A stretch of 64,000 bases of DNA from Sneathiella glossodoripedis JCM 23214 (GCF_000616095.1 NZ_BAMS01000008.1:1-64000); one strand, 5' to 3'; shown: positions 37,301 to 46,401, counted from the first letter of the stretch. The notes: generated by a model not told the origin, from the sequence alone. A program made the numbers and translations.

Positions 37301-38115
37301 CCTGTTACTGTATCGTTGAAAGTTGTCTCGCCCGTGCTTTGATGGGAAATGGTTCCGGCCAGCACAGTGCCATTAAATGTTGCGTTTGCACCTGTAGCTA
37401 TCTGGATATTATCAATTGTTGTGGTTGAGGTGACACCTCCTACATTTTGTTCAAAAACAATTTCATTCGTTGCTGTGCCATCAGTATTTGAGATTTGCAA
37501 CATAACTATGTCGCCAGCTGCATTCGCGTTGATTGTTGCATCAATTGAATTGGATCCAGCCGTTGCTGTATCAAATGTAGTTGTGAGGTTGGAGGAACCG
37601 TTACCGATAGTAATGGTTGTGCTTCCTGTTGAGACTTGAACGTCACCTTGAAAGATTGTCGTAGTGTTTGTAACGTTTATTTCAATGTTTTCATTACCCT
37701 TTACATGCACATCGCCCGCAAAGGTTACGCTATTATTTGTGCCGGAGGTCGTAACGTTGTAAGTTGCAGTCTGGACACCTGCTTGAGAATTAAATGTGAT
37801 AGCATCTGTTGTCGCCGTAACGCCTAAGGTGATAGCACCTGCAGCACTGTCGATCGTAATAATATGATCAATGGCATCATCGTTTAAGAGGCCATTGGTG
37901 TCTGTGGATGTAACTGTGGCACCATTATTTGTGTCTGTAGATGCGTCGGCGTCGTTTACGGCTGCGTGAGCAAACTGAAGATTTCCAATAGCAACAACAA
38001 AGGCTATGACTGAAATCCCCCCAAGCAAGGATTTCTTTAGATTTTTAGATCTCGCAATCGATCTCAACTGGTTGCCCCCACAACTTGACGATATAGCTTC
38101 CGTAGAAATTTTCAC
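34378..38115 (-). CDS. Autotransporter with repetitive passenger
   Basis: A 1245-residue type Va autotransporter. Residues 1-51 form an extended signal peptide (basic stretch, hydrophobic run, FAHA). Residues 52 to about 940 are a Thr/Asn/Gly/Val-rich passenger predicted to be a beta-helix, including a repeat of about 96 residues. Residues about 970-1245 are the outer-membrane beta-barrel, ending in the terminal Phe (KATLRF) expected for BAM recognition. It probably acts as a surface adhesin or biofilm protein. The antisense strand has long open frames that are by-products of its codon bias. It heads a likely operon with the lipoprotein hydrolase. Confidence 0.9.
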   Translation of the reverse strand: MKISTEAISSSCGGNQLRSIARSKNLKKSLLGGISVIAFVVAIGNLQFAHAAVNDADASTDTNNGATVTSTDTNGLLNDDAIDHIITIDSAAGAITLGVTATTDAITFNSQAGVQTATYNVTTSGTNNSVTFAGDVHVKGNENIEINVTNTTTIFQGDVQVSTGSTTITIGNGSSNLTTTFDTATAGSNSIDATINANAAGDIVMLQISNTDGTATNEIVFEQNVGGVTSTTTIDNIQIATGANATFNGTVLAGTISHQSTGETTFNDTVTGNINITADGTITLEDTAAVTGNIDNTSGTDGVGTLSVEDQVTGAITAVSGNIGATNSLKEVNVNSTSNAVTFGGTVNAATINLTGAADTDETIFQDDVTGAIVINTTGLATFEADKKLVGSITTNTDGQGLVEFETATTDTTLVSGAVGTSGGNALKEVIVNSGVGVTSTFGSTVDANAVTINGTGVVAFTDDVTASTGVSFGGDASVTFTANKKVIGNVDATANQGTLIFSPTTEATVLVSGDVGGTNALSEVRTSVATGITATLAGDVNADTVRNNGLGTLGLSGDVTGDLELSAGGIMALAATKTLTGNIDNTSGSDGSGTFTAGAIGGNLTVVSGTIGATNSLAQVTVDTTGGAATFSGAVNATNITATGTGTTVLGNGGNIENITASGDFSSGASVLNIGGDVTITGGSLLAGAGGLDFDGTAAQTISGEVDGTNALTISNAHASGVTFEDAAGSTTALGAITIGSGSLGNFESTVSAASIDLDGEIEVNDTVTLSGNIDINNATITLGTDIGNSDTAFVVADVTSSGTSTIRVSRSFTSGTIVVFDSAADASSDLANLTVQDTALVDYSLSANGNDIELSAVAKSLTSTAAELGISMQEARSLVNAELAIASGNDALLTNFSAALNAGGAAAKKAAQSAGTQPDTLGASTNITISLGNRAIGISSERLSSQRDSGPVQSEMARGFSAGSNPANKNAWIKTFGSYGEQDDESSVDGYDATTYGVSFGYDKRIADEYRLGASFTYSATDVDGNGAGESKNDISSYQGTIYGDFTSKNYYAEAAIGFAYNSHEASRVIDFLGTDTTASADYDSYQFTASMQTGFPIKLNSVAYFTPTAGLAWTYLSTDSYTETGAGGLNQRVDIDDMHVLLGTLGGRFHTHIKTARGFLVPEIRGGVSYDFIGDSAVATATYTGGGSAYKVESQDPDQFGANIGLGLTYDSGSWLLGGSYDADIKSSYLSHSAKLKATLRF
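36006..37161 (-). repeat. Four 96-residue repeats in the autotransporter passenger
   Basis: A motif VSGxxG..NxLxEV starts at residues 319, 415, 512 and 608, giving a period of 96-97 residues (about 290 bases). The intervening part also follows a common pattern of a GxVNA or GDVxA turn and then TGxxD. The copies have diverged at DNA level, so they should not recombine easily. Confidence 0.7.
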
Positions 38116-38219
38116 GACCTTAACACACTATGTCTATTGAATTTTAGGTAAAATTTTTGAATGCCTTAAAAAACAATATTATTCGTATTTGATTTGCGCT
38201 TTCTTTAAAGAAACTGGTT

Positions 38220-39089
38220 TCAAAATTTTCTGAAAAATTTTGTCTGATCGAACAAATTTTCCAGTTCCTCAACCCGGTTTTTGGTTGAGTCCCAAGTGCT
38301 TTTCTGGGTTTTGGCAACAATCGCTTCCAAAAGTAATAGGGTAACAACAGATGAATCCCATGCTGACGGAACAGAAATTCGTGAACATAATGTAAGATCT
38401 GCGAGCTTGGAAACTGGTGAACGCCATTGATCCGTGAATAGAATAATTTTCAGTTTTTGGTTTTTTGCAAGCTCGGCAAGTTTAATTGAGCTGTTTTCAT
38501 AGCGGCGGACATCGAACATTACCAATACATCGCCAGCGTTCATGTCCAAAATATAGTGCGGCCAAGAGGATGAACGGCTTTCCATATTATGAACATGCTT
38601 TCGGATCATCTGTAAGTGCATAAAGAAATAATCCGCAAGTGCGCGGGTGATGCGACCTCCCGTAATATAAATGGATCGTTTCTGATCGGATAGAAGCTGG
38701 CATGCCTGATCAAAAACGGTTGGATCAATTTGCGAAAGAGACTGCTGAATATTGTCGACGACGACACCAGTGAATTCGTTGAGGATATGTGTATCTGGTG
38801 CATTTCCCGCCCATTTTTCATGTCTGGTAATCGGGGTTGTAATTGTCGCTTCCAGTTCTTTTCGAAGTTCCGCCTGAAACTGCGGGTATCCTTCAAATCC
38901 CAGCTTTCGCACCATCCGAATAACGGTCGGTGTGGAAACCTCAGCATGTTCGGCAACAGCAGTTATGCTGCTGAGCCCCGACATTGGATAGTTGGCAAGA
39001 AGTGAGGATGCAAGTTGTCGCTCTGCTCTCGTCAGTTCATTTTGGATGTCTTGCAAGCGCTCGGCTATGGTTTTTTGTACTTTGGCCAT
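38220..39089 (-). CDS. RpiR/MurR family transcriptional regulator
   Basis: A 289-residue regulator. The N-terminal 80 residues are an RpiR helix-turn-helix (LTRAERQLASSLLANYP and VAEHAEVSTPTVIRMVRKLG). The C-terminal part is a SIS domain that would bind a phosphosugar or similar ligand (YITGGRITRALADYF). It is divergent from the amidohydrolase-TRAP operon at 39.2 kb and is the natural candidate for its regulator. Confidence 0.88.
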   Translation of the reverse strand: MAKVQKTIAERLQDIQNELTRAERQLASSLLANYPMSGLSSITAVAEHAEVSTPTVIRMVRKLGFEGYPQFQAELRKELEATITTPITRHEKWAGNAPDTHILNEFTGVVVDNIQQSLSQIDPTVFDQACQLLSDQKRSIYITGGRITRALADYFFMHLQMIRKHVHNMESRSSSWPHYILDMNAGDVLVMFDVRRYENSSIKLAELAKNQKLKIILFTDQWRSPVSKLADLTLCSRISVPSAWDSSVVTLLLLEAIVAKTQKSTWDSTKNRVEELENLFDQTKFFRKF

Positions 39090-39215
39090 CCGTCCCTCAG
39101 TTTTTGTAAAGATAACAACAGTACTGCTGCTGGTGAAGTAAATATTTCAGAATAAAACTTGACAGTGGCAAAGCATTTGTAATGATTTGTACAGTTTTTG
39201 ATGCAGAGAAGTAAT

Positions 39216-40004
39216 ATGTCAGTTAGTACAGAACAGAAAACTGCCACTGAGCCTACGTACTTGCCGCAACTAATTAATGCGGGTGGGAGTGCACCAGTGT
39301 TGCTAATCTGCGAACATGCAACCAATTACATTCCTGACGAATTTTCGGATTTGGGGTTAACGCGAGATGTATTGGAAAGTCATGTAGCCTGGGATCCCGG
39401 TGCGTTGGATGTTGCCTGCCAAATGGCACAAAAGTTGGATGCACCGCTTATATCTGCCAGTGTGTCTCGATTGTTATATGACTGTAACCGCCCTCCTCAT
39501 GCCCGCGATGCGATCCCGGAAAAAAGTGAAATCTATGAAATACCCGGAAACGCTGATTTAAATTATGAGCAGCGACAAGAACGAATAAACAGGATTTATA
39601 ATCCGTTTACTGAGTTCGTGAAGGGTTATTTAGATCAGAAGCCTGATATTCAGGCGATTGTCACGATCCACAGTTTCACGCCTGTATATAATGGAAAAAA
39701 GCGGAGCGTGGATATTGGGTTGCTGCATGACGAGGATACGACGTTAGCGAATGCGTTTTTGAACGCAGCTGTGTGCCATACGGACCTGGAAGTTCGGCTA
39801 AATGAACCTTACAGTTCTCACGATGGCGTCACGCACTCGCTAAAGGAATATGGAACGAAACGCGATTTGCATTCCGTGATGATTGAAATCAAGAATAGTT
39901 TGATCAACAATGCTGCGACGGTCGAAACTGTTGCCTGCCAATTAACGCAGTGGAGCAAAGACGCATTGACCGCAGTAAATGTGCGAGTGGCGAGGGGAAT
40001 GTAA
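39216..40004 (+). CDS. N-formylglutamate amidohydrolase family
   Basis: About 262 residues, a second member of the amidohydrolase family but distant from HutG at 25.4 kb. Visible motifs are LLICEHATNYIP, HVAWDPGALDVA, LLYDCNRPPHARDA and ATIVTIHSFTP-like IVTIHSFTPVY. The ATG at 39216 follows AGAGAAG and is preferred over two upstream starts. The next gene starts one base after its stop. Linked to an RpiR regulator and a TRAP transporter, it probably deacylates an imported N-acyl or N-formyl compound rather than serving histidine breakdown. Confidence 0.82.
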   Translation: MSVSTEQKTATEPTYLPQLINAGGSAPVLLICEHATNYIPDEFSDLGLTRDVLESHVAWDPGALDVACQMAQKLDAPLISASVSRLLYDCNRPPHARDAIPEKSEIYEIPGNADLNYEQRQERINRIYNPFTEFVKGYLDQKPDIQAIVTIHSFTPVYNGKKRSVDIGLLHDEDTTLANAFLNAAVCHTDLEVRLNEPYSSHDGVTHSLKEYGTKRDLHSVMIEIKNSLINNAATVETVACQLTQWSKDALTAVNVRVARGM

Positions 40005-40005
40005 G

Positions 40006-40512
40006 ATGCCTGAACTCATAAGGCAGTATGTAAAGATAGTTGATGGTTTCAATAGGCGTCTTGGTCGCTTCATAATGTATTTTATTTTCGTAATGGCGGG
40101 TATCCTGTTGTGGTCTTCCATTTCGAAAACTTTCTTCCTGCCCTCCCTATGGACGTTGGAAATGGCTCAGTTTGCTATGGTCGCCTATTATATTCTCGGT
40201 GGACCATATTCGATACAAATGGGTTCAAATGTACGTATGGATCTATTTTATGGTGGCTGGTCCGACAAAACCAAAGCCTGGATGGATGCCTTCACTGTTT
40301 TATTTCTGATCTTCTTCCTTGGCGTGCTGTTATACGGAGGAATATCCAGTACATCCTATGCCATTGAGTATGGTGAAAGAAGTTATTCCGCTTGGCGGCC
40401 TTATATGTGGCCGATTAAGGTTGTTATGTGCTTCGGGATTTTAATGATGATCCTGCAATCAATTGCAGAGTTTTTTAAGGATATTGCACGTATCCGCGGA
40501 GTAGAGTTGTAA
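40006..40512 (+). CDS. TRAP transporter small permease (DctQ)
   Basis: About 168 residues with four membrane helices, the DctQ pattern. The ATG at 40006 follows GAGGGGAATG and the earlier frame start is inside the amidohydrolase gene. The stop overlaps the DctM start by one base. DctQ pairs with DctM to form the sodium-driven TRAP membrane domain. Confidence 0.88.
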   Translation: MPELIRQYVKIVDGFNRRLGRFIMYFIFVMAGILLWSSISKTFFLPSLWTLEMAQFAMVAYYILGGPYSIQMGSNVRMDLFYGGWSDKTKAWMDAFTVLFLIFFLGVLLYGGISSTSYAIEYGERSYSAWRPYMWPIKVVMCFGILMMILQSIAEFFKDIARIRGVEL

Positions 40513-41834
40513 TGTCCTACGAGTTGATTGCCATATTAATGTTCTCGACCATGATGCTCATGTTGATGACGGGGCAACGGGTGTTCGGTGCGATCGGTTT
40601 TGTTGGGGTTGCTGCGGCATTGTTATTGTGGGGAACCGGGGGATCAGACCTTGGGTTTTCTGCCGCAATGAAATTGATGAAGTGGTATCCGCTTTTGACC
40701 CTGCCGATGTTTATTTTTATGGGGTATGTGCTTTCGGAATCCAAAATCGCTGATGACCTGTATAAAATGTTCCATGTCTGGATGGGGCCGGTAAGAGGGG
40801 GCTTGGCGATTGGAACAATCTTGCTGATGGTACTTGTTTCCGCCATGAATGGTCTGTCTGTTGCGGGGATGGCAATCGGTGCAACCATAGCATTACCTGA
40901 GTTGCTGCGTCGCGGATATGACAAACGAATGGTTACCGGGGTCGTACAGGCAGGGTCTTCGCTTGGAATTTTGGTGCCGCCTTCAGTCGTATTGGTCCTT
41001 TATGCCATGATTGCCCGTCAACCTGTAGGACAGCTTTGGCTGGCCGGTGTTCTTCCGGGTCTAATGATGGCGGCGTTGTTTATCCTGTATGTGGTTATTC
41101 GATGCCGGGTTCAACCTGAGCTGGGACCAGTTTTACCCAAAGAAGACAGAAATATTCCGCTAGCTGAAAAACTGGCGTTATTGAAAGCAGGTCTGCTGCC
41201 GATTTTCATTTTCGCAGCGATGATGGTTCCTTTTGTGAATGGGTGGACAAGTCTTGTCGAAAGCTCAGCCATTGGTGCTCTTACCGCATTTGTCGCAGCC
41301 ATTCTTAAAGGGCGAATGACCCGCGAAGTTTTTGAAAATTCAGTGCGAAATACGCTGGGCATTTCCTGTATGTTCATGTGGATCATTTTGGCGGCTCTTG
41401 GTTTTGGTGCTGTTTTTGATGGTTTGGGCGCTGTGAGAGCCATCGAAGGCTTATTTACCGAACAGTTAGGGTTGTCGCCTTGGACAATTCTGATTTTGAT
41501 GCAGCTGTCCTTCATCGTTATGGGAACTTTTTTGGACGATACGGCTATGCTTGTGATCGTCGCACCGCTTTACGTTCCCTTGGTCGCCGCGCTAGGTTTC
41601 GATCTGATCTGGTATGGCGTTTTATATACGATCACAACGCAAATAGCCTATATGACGCCACCTTTCGGTTATAACCTATTCTTAATGAGAGCAATGGCTC
41701 CTCCGGAAATTGGCCTTAAAGATATTTATGGATCAATTCTGCCATTTGTTTTTGTTATGGTATTTGCATTGGCAATTGTCATGCTGTTTCCGCAAATCGC
41801 GCTATGGCTGCCAGATTATGTATATTCGAAATAA
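40512..41834 (+). CDS. TRAP transporter large permease (DctM)
   Basis: A 440-residue DctM with about a dozen membrane segments. Conserved parts include GLSVAGMAIGATIALPELLRRGYD, SLGILVPPSVVL and MGTFLDDTAMLVI, matching the two transport motifs. It is the ion-coupled translocation subunit of the system encoded with DctQ and DctP. Confidence 0.92.
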   Translation: MSYELIAILMFSTMMLMLMTGQRVFGAIGFVGVAAALLLWGTGGSDLGFSAAMKLMKWYPLLTLPMFIFMGYVLSESKIADDLYKMFHVWMGPVRGGLAIGTILLMVLVSAMNGLSVAGMAIGATIALPELLRRGYDKRMVTGVVQAGSSLGILVPPSVVLVLYAMIARQPVGQLWLAGVLPGLMMAALFILYVVIRCRVQPELGPVLPKEDRNIPLAEKLALLKAGLLPIFIFAAMMVPFVNGWTSLVESSAIGALTAFVAAILKGRMTREVFENSVRNTLGISCMFMWIILAALGFGAVFDGLGAVRAIEGLFTEQLGLSPWTILILMQLSFIVMGTFLDDTAMLVIVAPLYVPLVAALGFDLIWYGVLYTITTQIAYMTPPFGYNLFLMRAMAPPEIGLKDIYGSILPFVFVMVFALAIVMLFPQIALWLPDYVYSK

Positions 41835-41911
41835 AAAGTAAAATGTATGGGGTTTCATGAAAATGAAGCTTTTCTAACAGGGTAGAGAGTCTAACAGAAG
41901 GAGAGATAGTC

Positions 41912-42955
41912 ATGACTAATAGACGTAAGTTTCTAACGGGGGTCGGTGCAGCGGGTGTTGTCAGTGCCTCAAGTTTTGCGGCGCCAGCTGTACACGCTAA
42001 CAAGAAGATTGTTTGGCGGATGCAGACTTATGCAGGTCCAGCGCTTGCAGAGCATGTTGTCAAACCAGCAATTGACAGTTTTAACAAGGTTGCTGGTGAC
42101 GAAATGGAAATCCAGCTGTTTTTCGCAGATCAGTTGGTCCCAACAGGCGAGTTGTTCCGTGCGATGCAGAAGGGAACAATTGATGCCGTTCAATCTGACG
42201 ATGATTCAATGGCATCGCCAACCGAGGTAACAGTTTTCGGTGGGTATTTCCCATTTGCAAGTAGATATTCATTGGATGTGCCAGTTCTGTTTAATCAATA
42301 CGGACTTGGTGAGATCTGGGATCAGGAATATTCAAAAGTTGGTGTTAAGCACTTGTCCGCGGGTGCTTGGGATCCTTGCCATTTTGCAACGAAAGATCCA
42401 ATACGCTCATTAGAAGATCTTAAGGGTAAACGCGTATTCACATTCCCAACTGCGGGACGTTTCTTAAGCCAGTTTGGTGTCGTGCCTGTAACACTGCCTT
42501 GGGAAGATATTGAAGTGGCGGTACAGACGGGTGAGCTTGATGGAATTGCGTGGTCCGGCATTACCGAAGACTATACTGTGGGTTGGGCAGACGTGACCAA
42601 CTACTTCCTGACAAATAACATTTCAGGTGCATGGGCTGGATCATTCTTCGCTAACATGGACCGGTATCAGGAGTTGCCAGACCATCTTAAAGAGTTGTTG
42701 AAGCTGACAATGGACAGCTCTCACTATTATCGTCAATGGTGGTATTGGGGTGGTGAAGCTCATCTGCGGACACAAGGCACAAAGATGGAACTGACTTCCA
42801 TTCCTGATGAAGAATGGGCACAGGTTGAAAAAGCCGCAGTCAAATTCTGGGATGAAATTGCTGCTGAATCTGAAACTAAGGCAAAAGTCGTTCAAATCTT
42901 TAAAGATTACAACGCGGCTATGGAAAAAGCTGGGCGGCCATATCGGTACAGCTAA
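41912..42955 (+). CDS. TRAP transporter substrate-binding protein (DctP)
   Basis: A 347-residue periplasmic binding protein. The N-terminus has a Tat signal (NRRKFLTGVGAAG) with cleavage near VHANKK. The mature part follows the TakP/DctP type that recognises carboxylates (TFPTAGRFLSQFGV carries the region of the usual ligand-binding Arg). It follows DctM after 77 bases and ends at a strong terminator. The ligand is unknown; the linked amidohydrolase suggests an N-acylated amino acid or related carboxylate. Confidence 0.9.
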   Translation: MTNRRKFLTGVGAAGVVSASSFAAPAVHANKKIVWRMQTYAGPALAEHVVKPAIDSFNKVAGDEMEIQLFFADQLVPTGELFRAMQKGTIDAVQSDDDSMASPTEVTVFGGYFPFASRYSLDVPVLFNQYGLGEIWDQEYSKVGVKHLSAGAWDPCHFATKDPIRSLEDLKGKRVFTFPTAGRFLSQFGVVPVTLPWEDIEVAVQTGELDGIAWSGITEDYTVGWADVTNYFLTNNISGAWAGSFFANMDRYQELPDHLKELLKLTMDSSHYYRQWWYWGGEAHLRTQGTKMELTSIPDEEWAQVEKAAVKFWDEIAAESETKAKVVQIFKDYNAAMEKAGRPYRYS

Positions 42956-42978
42956 TCGGGACACTTTCTCGAAGCAGG

Positions 42979-43008
42979 AGCATGCCCTTAACGGGGCATG
43001 CTTTTTTT
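42979..43008 (+). terminator. Rho-independent terminator of the TRAP operon
   Basis: AGCATGCCC pairs with GGGCATGCT across a 6-base loop, followed by a run of seven T, 24 bases after the DctP stop. Confidence 0.88.
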
Positions 43009-43064
43009 ATGCGCCTTTACCTAGTAACGGACGCGCAGTATCGTATTGGTAAATGGAGTATAAA

Positions 43065-43928
43065 ATGGCTGAAAAACATATACAGTTGGAACAAAAAAAT
43101 AATCTTCTCCTCATCCGCCTTAACCGGCCGGATCAAATGAATGCCTTTACTGTTCAGATGGCCCATGAACTTATTGAAGCGCTGGATAATGCAGATAATG
43201 ATGATAGCATTCGGGCAATTATTTTTACTGGAAATGGTAAGGCTTTCTGCGCGGGAATGGATTTGTCTTCGGATGGAAACGTTTTTGGTCTGGACGAAAC
43301 CATTGACCCGGACTCTTCTGAAATGGAACGCAACAGGGATGTTGGTGGCATTCTAACGCTTCGTATGTTTCGCATGAAAAAGCCGTTGGTTGGTGCGATA
43401 AATGGGGCGTCGGTTGGTGTCGGCACAACCATGCAGTTACCTATGGATGTTCGCATCGCATCTGATCGCGCCAGATTTGGTTTCGTATTTTCCAAACGAG
43501 GGGTCTCGCTTGAAAGTTGTGCGAGTTGGTTTTTGCCAAGATTGGTAGGGTTGCCTAAAGCTTTACAGTGGTCGATATCCGGCAAGGTTTTTGGTGCTAA
43601 TGAAGCGCTGGACGGTGGGTTGGTAAGTGAAATTGTACCCGCCGAGGCGTTAATTGAGAGAGCTGAAGAATTAGCCACTGAAATGATTACTGATACGAGC
43701 CCCATGTCCGTTGCCATAAACCGTCAGCTCCTCTGGCGAATGATGGGGGCTTCTCATCCAATGATAGCTCATCAAGCCGAAAGCAGGACCATGCTTCATT
43801 CCAGTATGCGGGATGGCAAGGAAGGTGTTCAATCCTTTTTGGAAAAGCGCGAAGCAGAGTTTAATGATCCTGTCTCAGGTGGTGCGCCTGCAGGTCTGGA
43901 TTGGAATTGGGAGCCTGAGTGGAGGTAA
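43065..43928 (+). CDS. Enoyl-CoA hydratase/isomerase (crotonase) family
   Basis: About 287 residues. The crotonase oxyanion-hole parts are seen in AFCAGMDLSS and GASVGVGTTMQLPMDVRIA, and RFGFVFSKRGVSLESCASWF carries the catalytic-acid region. The start at 43065 follows GGAGTATAAA; the in-frame ATG at 43053 gives four extra residues. It probably hydrates enoyl-CoA in fatty-acid or amino-acid breakdown. It converges on arsJ and has no operon partner. Confidence 0.88.
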   Translation: MAEKHIQLEQKNNLLLIRLNRPDQMNAFTVQMAHELIEALDNADNDDSIRAIIFTGNGKAFCAGMDLSSDGNVFGLDETIDPDSSEMERNRDVGGILTLRMFRMKKPLVGAINGASVGVGTTMQLPMDVRIASDRARFGFVFSKRGVSLESCASWFLPRLVGLPKALQWSISGKVFGANEALDGGLVSEIVPAEALIERAEELATEMITDTSPMSVAINRQLLWRMMGASHPMIAHQAESRTMLHSSMRDGKEGVQSFLEKREAEFNDPVSGGAPAGLDWNWEPEWR

Positions 43929-43945
43929 GGCAAGGGTAGTCAAAG

Positions 43946-45166
43946 CTACGAATTTTGCGTTTCCAGGCGCGGCAGTTTTAAAGAAATTGCCGCCGCTAAA
44001 ATTAGAAAAACGCTGGAGCCAATCAGGCACACTTCAAGACCGTAAACTTGAAACAGAAGGCCTGAAAGGACCGTGCCAGTTAAACGGCCAATCGCGTTGG
44101 CCATGTAATAAAACCCCACATCCATGGATACGCCATCCTCTTTTGCGTAATCAACAATCAAGAAACTGTGCACCGCGGAATTGAGAGCAAAGATAACACC
44201 AAAGAGTAATAATCCGATGACGAGTACGAGTTCTATCTGCAACTGATAGTATATTAATGCCGCAAGAGATATTGGGAGAGCTGCTAACGGTACTACAAGT
44301 TTAAAGGCTGTGTGGCCGTCAGGTTTTGTGGCATTCCCCTGCGTAACAAGAGCAGGCGCGCTCGATTGAATGATCCCATAGCCGATGATCCAAATGGCAA
44401 AAAAACTGCCAATTGAACTGTGCGACCAACCCAGTTGGCTGGTAAAATACACTGGTAGTGCAATAACAAACCAGATATCACGCGCTCCAAACAAAAAAAG
44501 GCGAGCTGCGGATAGAATATTTACCGGAATGCTTTTTGAAAATATCTCTGTAAATTTCGGTTTGTTTCTGGCTTTGCCAAGATCACCGCGGAGTAACAAA
44601 ATGCTGATAAGAAAAATCGCACTTAACGCTACAGCCATACTGAATATGGCTCCTTGAAAATCGATGGTTGCGAGTAAAATGCCGCCCATAAAAAAACCGA
44701 CACCTTTTAGCGCATTCTTTGATCCAGTGAGTAAGGCAACCCATTTGAACAGGGTACTGTCTGTGTTGTTCGGAACCAGTGATTTAATCGCACTTTTGGC
44801 GCTCATTTTATTGAGATCTTTTGCGATTCCTGAAATCGCTTGTGCTGCCATCACCCACATTACAGTCAGGAATTCATTTGGAACCAACAACATGGCTAGC
44901 GCGCCAATCTGAAGGAGAAGCCCAAAATTCATTGTTTTGTTAAGCCCGAGCCTGGCGCCTAACCAACCACCGAGTAGGTTTGTAACCACGCCAAAAACTT
45001 CGTAGAAAACAAATAACAGCGCCAGTTCCAAGGCTGTGTATCCAAGTTGGTGGAAATACAGGATGATCAACATACGCAAGGCGCCATCCGTCAGGGTAAA
45101 GGCCCAGTAATTGGCAGTTATGATTGTATATTGCCCGACGGCACTATTTAGCGAGACAGATGGCAT
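43946..45166 (-). CDS. arsJ: Organoarsenical efflux MFS transporter ArsJ
   Basis: About 406 residues and twelve membrane helices. The N-terminal NYWAFTLTDGALRML and FYEVFGVVTNLLGGWLGARL are the hallmark of ArsJ. ArsJ exports 1-arseno-3-phosphoglycerate, which GAPDH makes from arsenate, so the pair gives arsenate resistance. The GAPDH gene directly upstream is the matching partner. An alternative GTG start at 45187 would overlap it by 14 bases; the ATG at 45166 is preferred. No arsR is next to the pair. Confidence 0.92.
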   Translation of the reverse strand: MPSVSLNSAVGQYTIITANYWAFTLTDGALRMLIILYFHQLGYTALELALLFVFYEVFGVVTNLLGGWLGARLGLNKTMNFGLLLQIGALAMLLVPNEFLTVMWVMAAQAISGIAKDLNKMSAKSAIKSLVPNNTDSTLFKWVALLTGSKNALKGVGFFMGGILLATIDFQGAIFSMAVALSAIFLISILLLRGDLGKARNKPKFTEIFSKSIPVNILSAARLFLFGARDIWFVIALPVYFTSQLGWSHSSIGSFFAIWIIGYGIIQSSAPALVTQGNATKPDGHTAFKLVVPLAALPISLAALIYYQLQIELVLVIGLLLFGVIFALNSAVHSFLIVDYAKEDGVSMDVGFYYMANAIGRLTGTVLSGLLFQVYGLEVCLIGSSVFLILAAAISLKLPRLETQNS

Positions 45167-45173
45167 GTCGATC

Positions 45174-46177
45174 TTATAAGGCTTCACTAGTTAGTTTGGC
45201 GATCTCGGCTACTCTGTTCGAATAACCCCATTCATTATCATACCAGGCGTAGATTTTGACCTGCGTTTCATTGACTACCATGGTGGAAAGTGCATCTACA
45301 ACACTGGAGCGTGGGTCGGTTTGATAATCGACAGAGACAAGAGGTCTTTCCTCGTAGCCCAAAATTCCGGCAAGCTTTGTTTCGCTCGCTGATTTGAGCA
45401 GCGCATTAACTTCACTTACCGTTGTTTTCTGCTTCACCTCAAATACGCAGTCGGTAAGTGAAGCGTTTGTAAGGGGGACACGAATTGCATGCCCATTCAG
45501 ACGGCCTTTCAGCTCCGGGAAGATTTGAGTGATTGCGGTTGCTGAGCCCGTGGTGGTTGGTATGAGGCTCATGTGAGAAGAGCGGGCTCTTCGCAAGTCC
45601 TTGTGGGCTGTGTCCATTATGGATTGCGTATTGGTTAAGTCGTGAATGGTTGTTATGGACCATGTTCTATTCCAAGCGTCTCATGAATGACTTTTACAAC
45701 GGGTGCCAGACAATTTGTGGTGCAGGATGCGGCAGTGACAATTGGATGTTTTCCAGGATCGAATAAATGTTCGTTGACGCCTCTTACGATGTTTAAGATC
45801 CCCTCATCCTTGACAGGAGCTGTAACAACTATGCGTTTGACCCCAATGTCAAGATAGTCCTGTAGTGCCGCTTTGGTTTTAAATTTACCTGACGCTTCGA
45901 TAACGATATCGCAGTTGCTCCAGTCAGTTTCCGATATTTCTGTATTTTGGGTGAAACTGACTTTCTGCTCATCGATGAAGATAGAATTTTTGTCAGTTAC
46001 GATCTGTTTGGGCCAGCGGCCATGGACGGAATCAAACTCCAGTAAGTGCGCGAATGTGAATGCTTCACCTGCGGGGTCGTTAACATGTACGATCGAAAGC
46101 TCCGGATTATCCCACGCGGCGCGTAACGTAAGGCGGCCCATACGACCGAACCCGTTAATTCCTACTTTGATCGTCAT
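45174..46177 (-). pseudogene. gap: ArsJ-associated GAPDH, frameshifted
   Basis: Glyceraldehyde-3-phosphate dehydrogenase of the ArsJ-linked type, which uses arsenate to make 1-arseno-3-phosphoglycerate. The first 174 residues hold NGFGRMGRLTLRA and the catalytic Cys in SCTTNCLAPVVKV; the other frame (from 45617) continues [10 protein letters not shown] to [11 protein letters not shown]. One missing base near 45658 (GGT-CC) breaks the frame; restoring it gives [20 protein letters not shown]. Both halves are highly conserved, so the break is probably a sequencing error. arsJ follows eight bases later. Confidence 0.85.
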
Positions 46178-46401
46178 TTGATCACTCCTGCCTCTACTGA
46201 TTATATCGACTACATAAAGCGGCTATATTACAAATTTTTGACAGCGTGCAATCTGATAAAATGAACTAATGGTTGGTAGCGAGGTAACTTCGAAGCAGAT
46301 AATTCTGAATTGTCCTGTATTACGAACTTTTCTGAAGCGAAAGGCATGATATAAACCACAGAATGGCGTGATTAGCATTGCTCAAAACAAGGACGAATAT
46401 A

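Noticed and set aside
35774-37639. Long plus-strand ORFs opposite the autotransporter, up to 305 codons
   Set aside because: They are the antisense of a Thr/Asn/Val-rich repetitive passenger, Pro/Val-rich without known motifs, and lack ribosome sites.
45439-45663. 74-codon ORF inside the GAPDH span
   Set aside because: It is the third frame bridging the frameshift and carries no conserved part of GAPDH.
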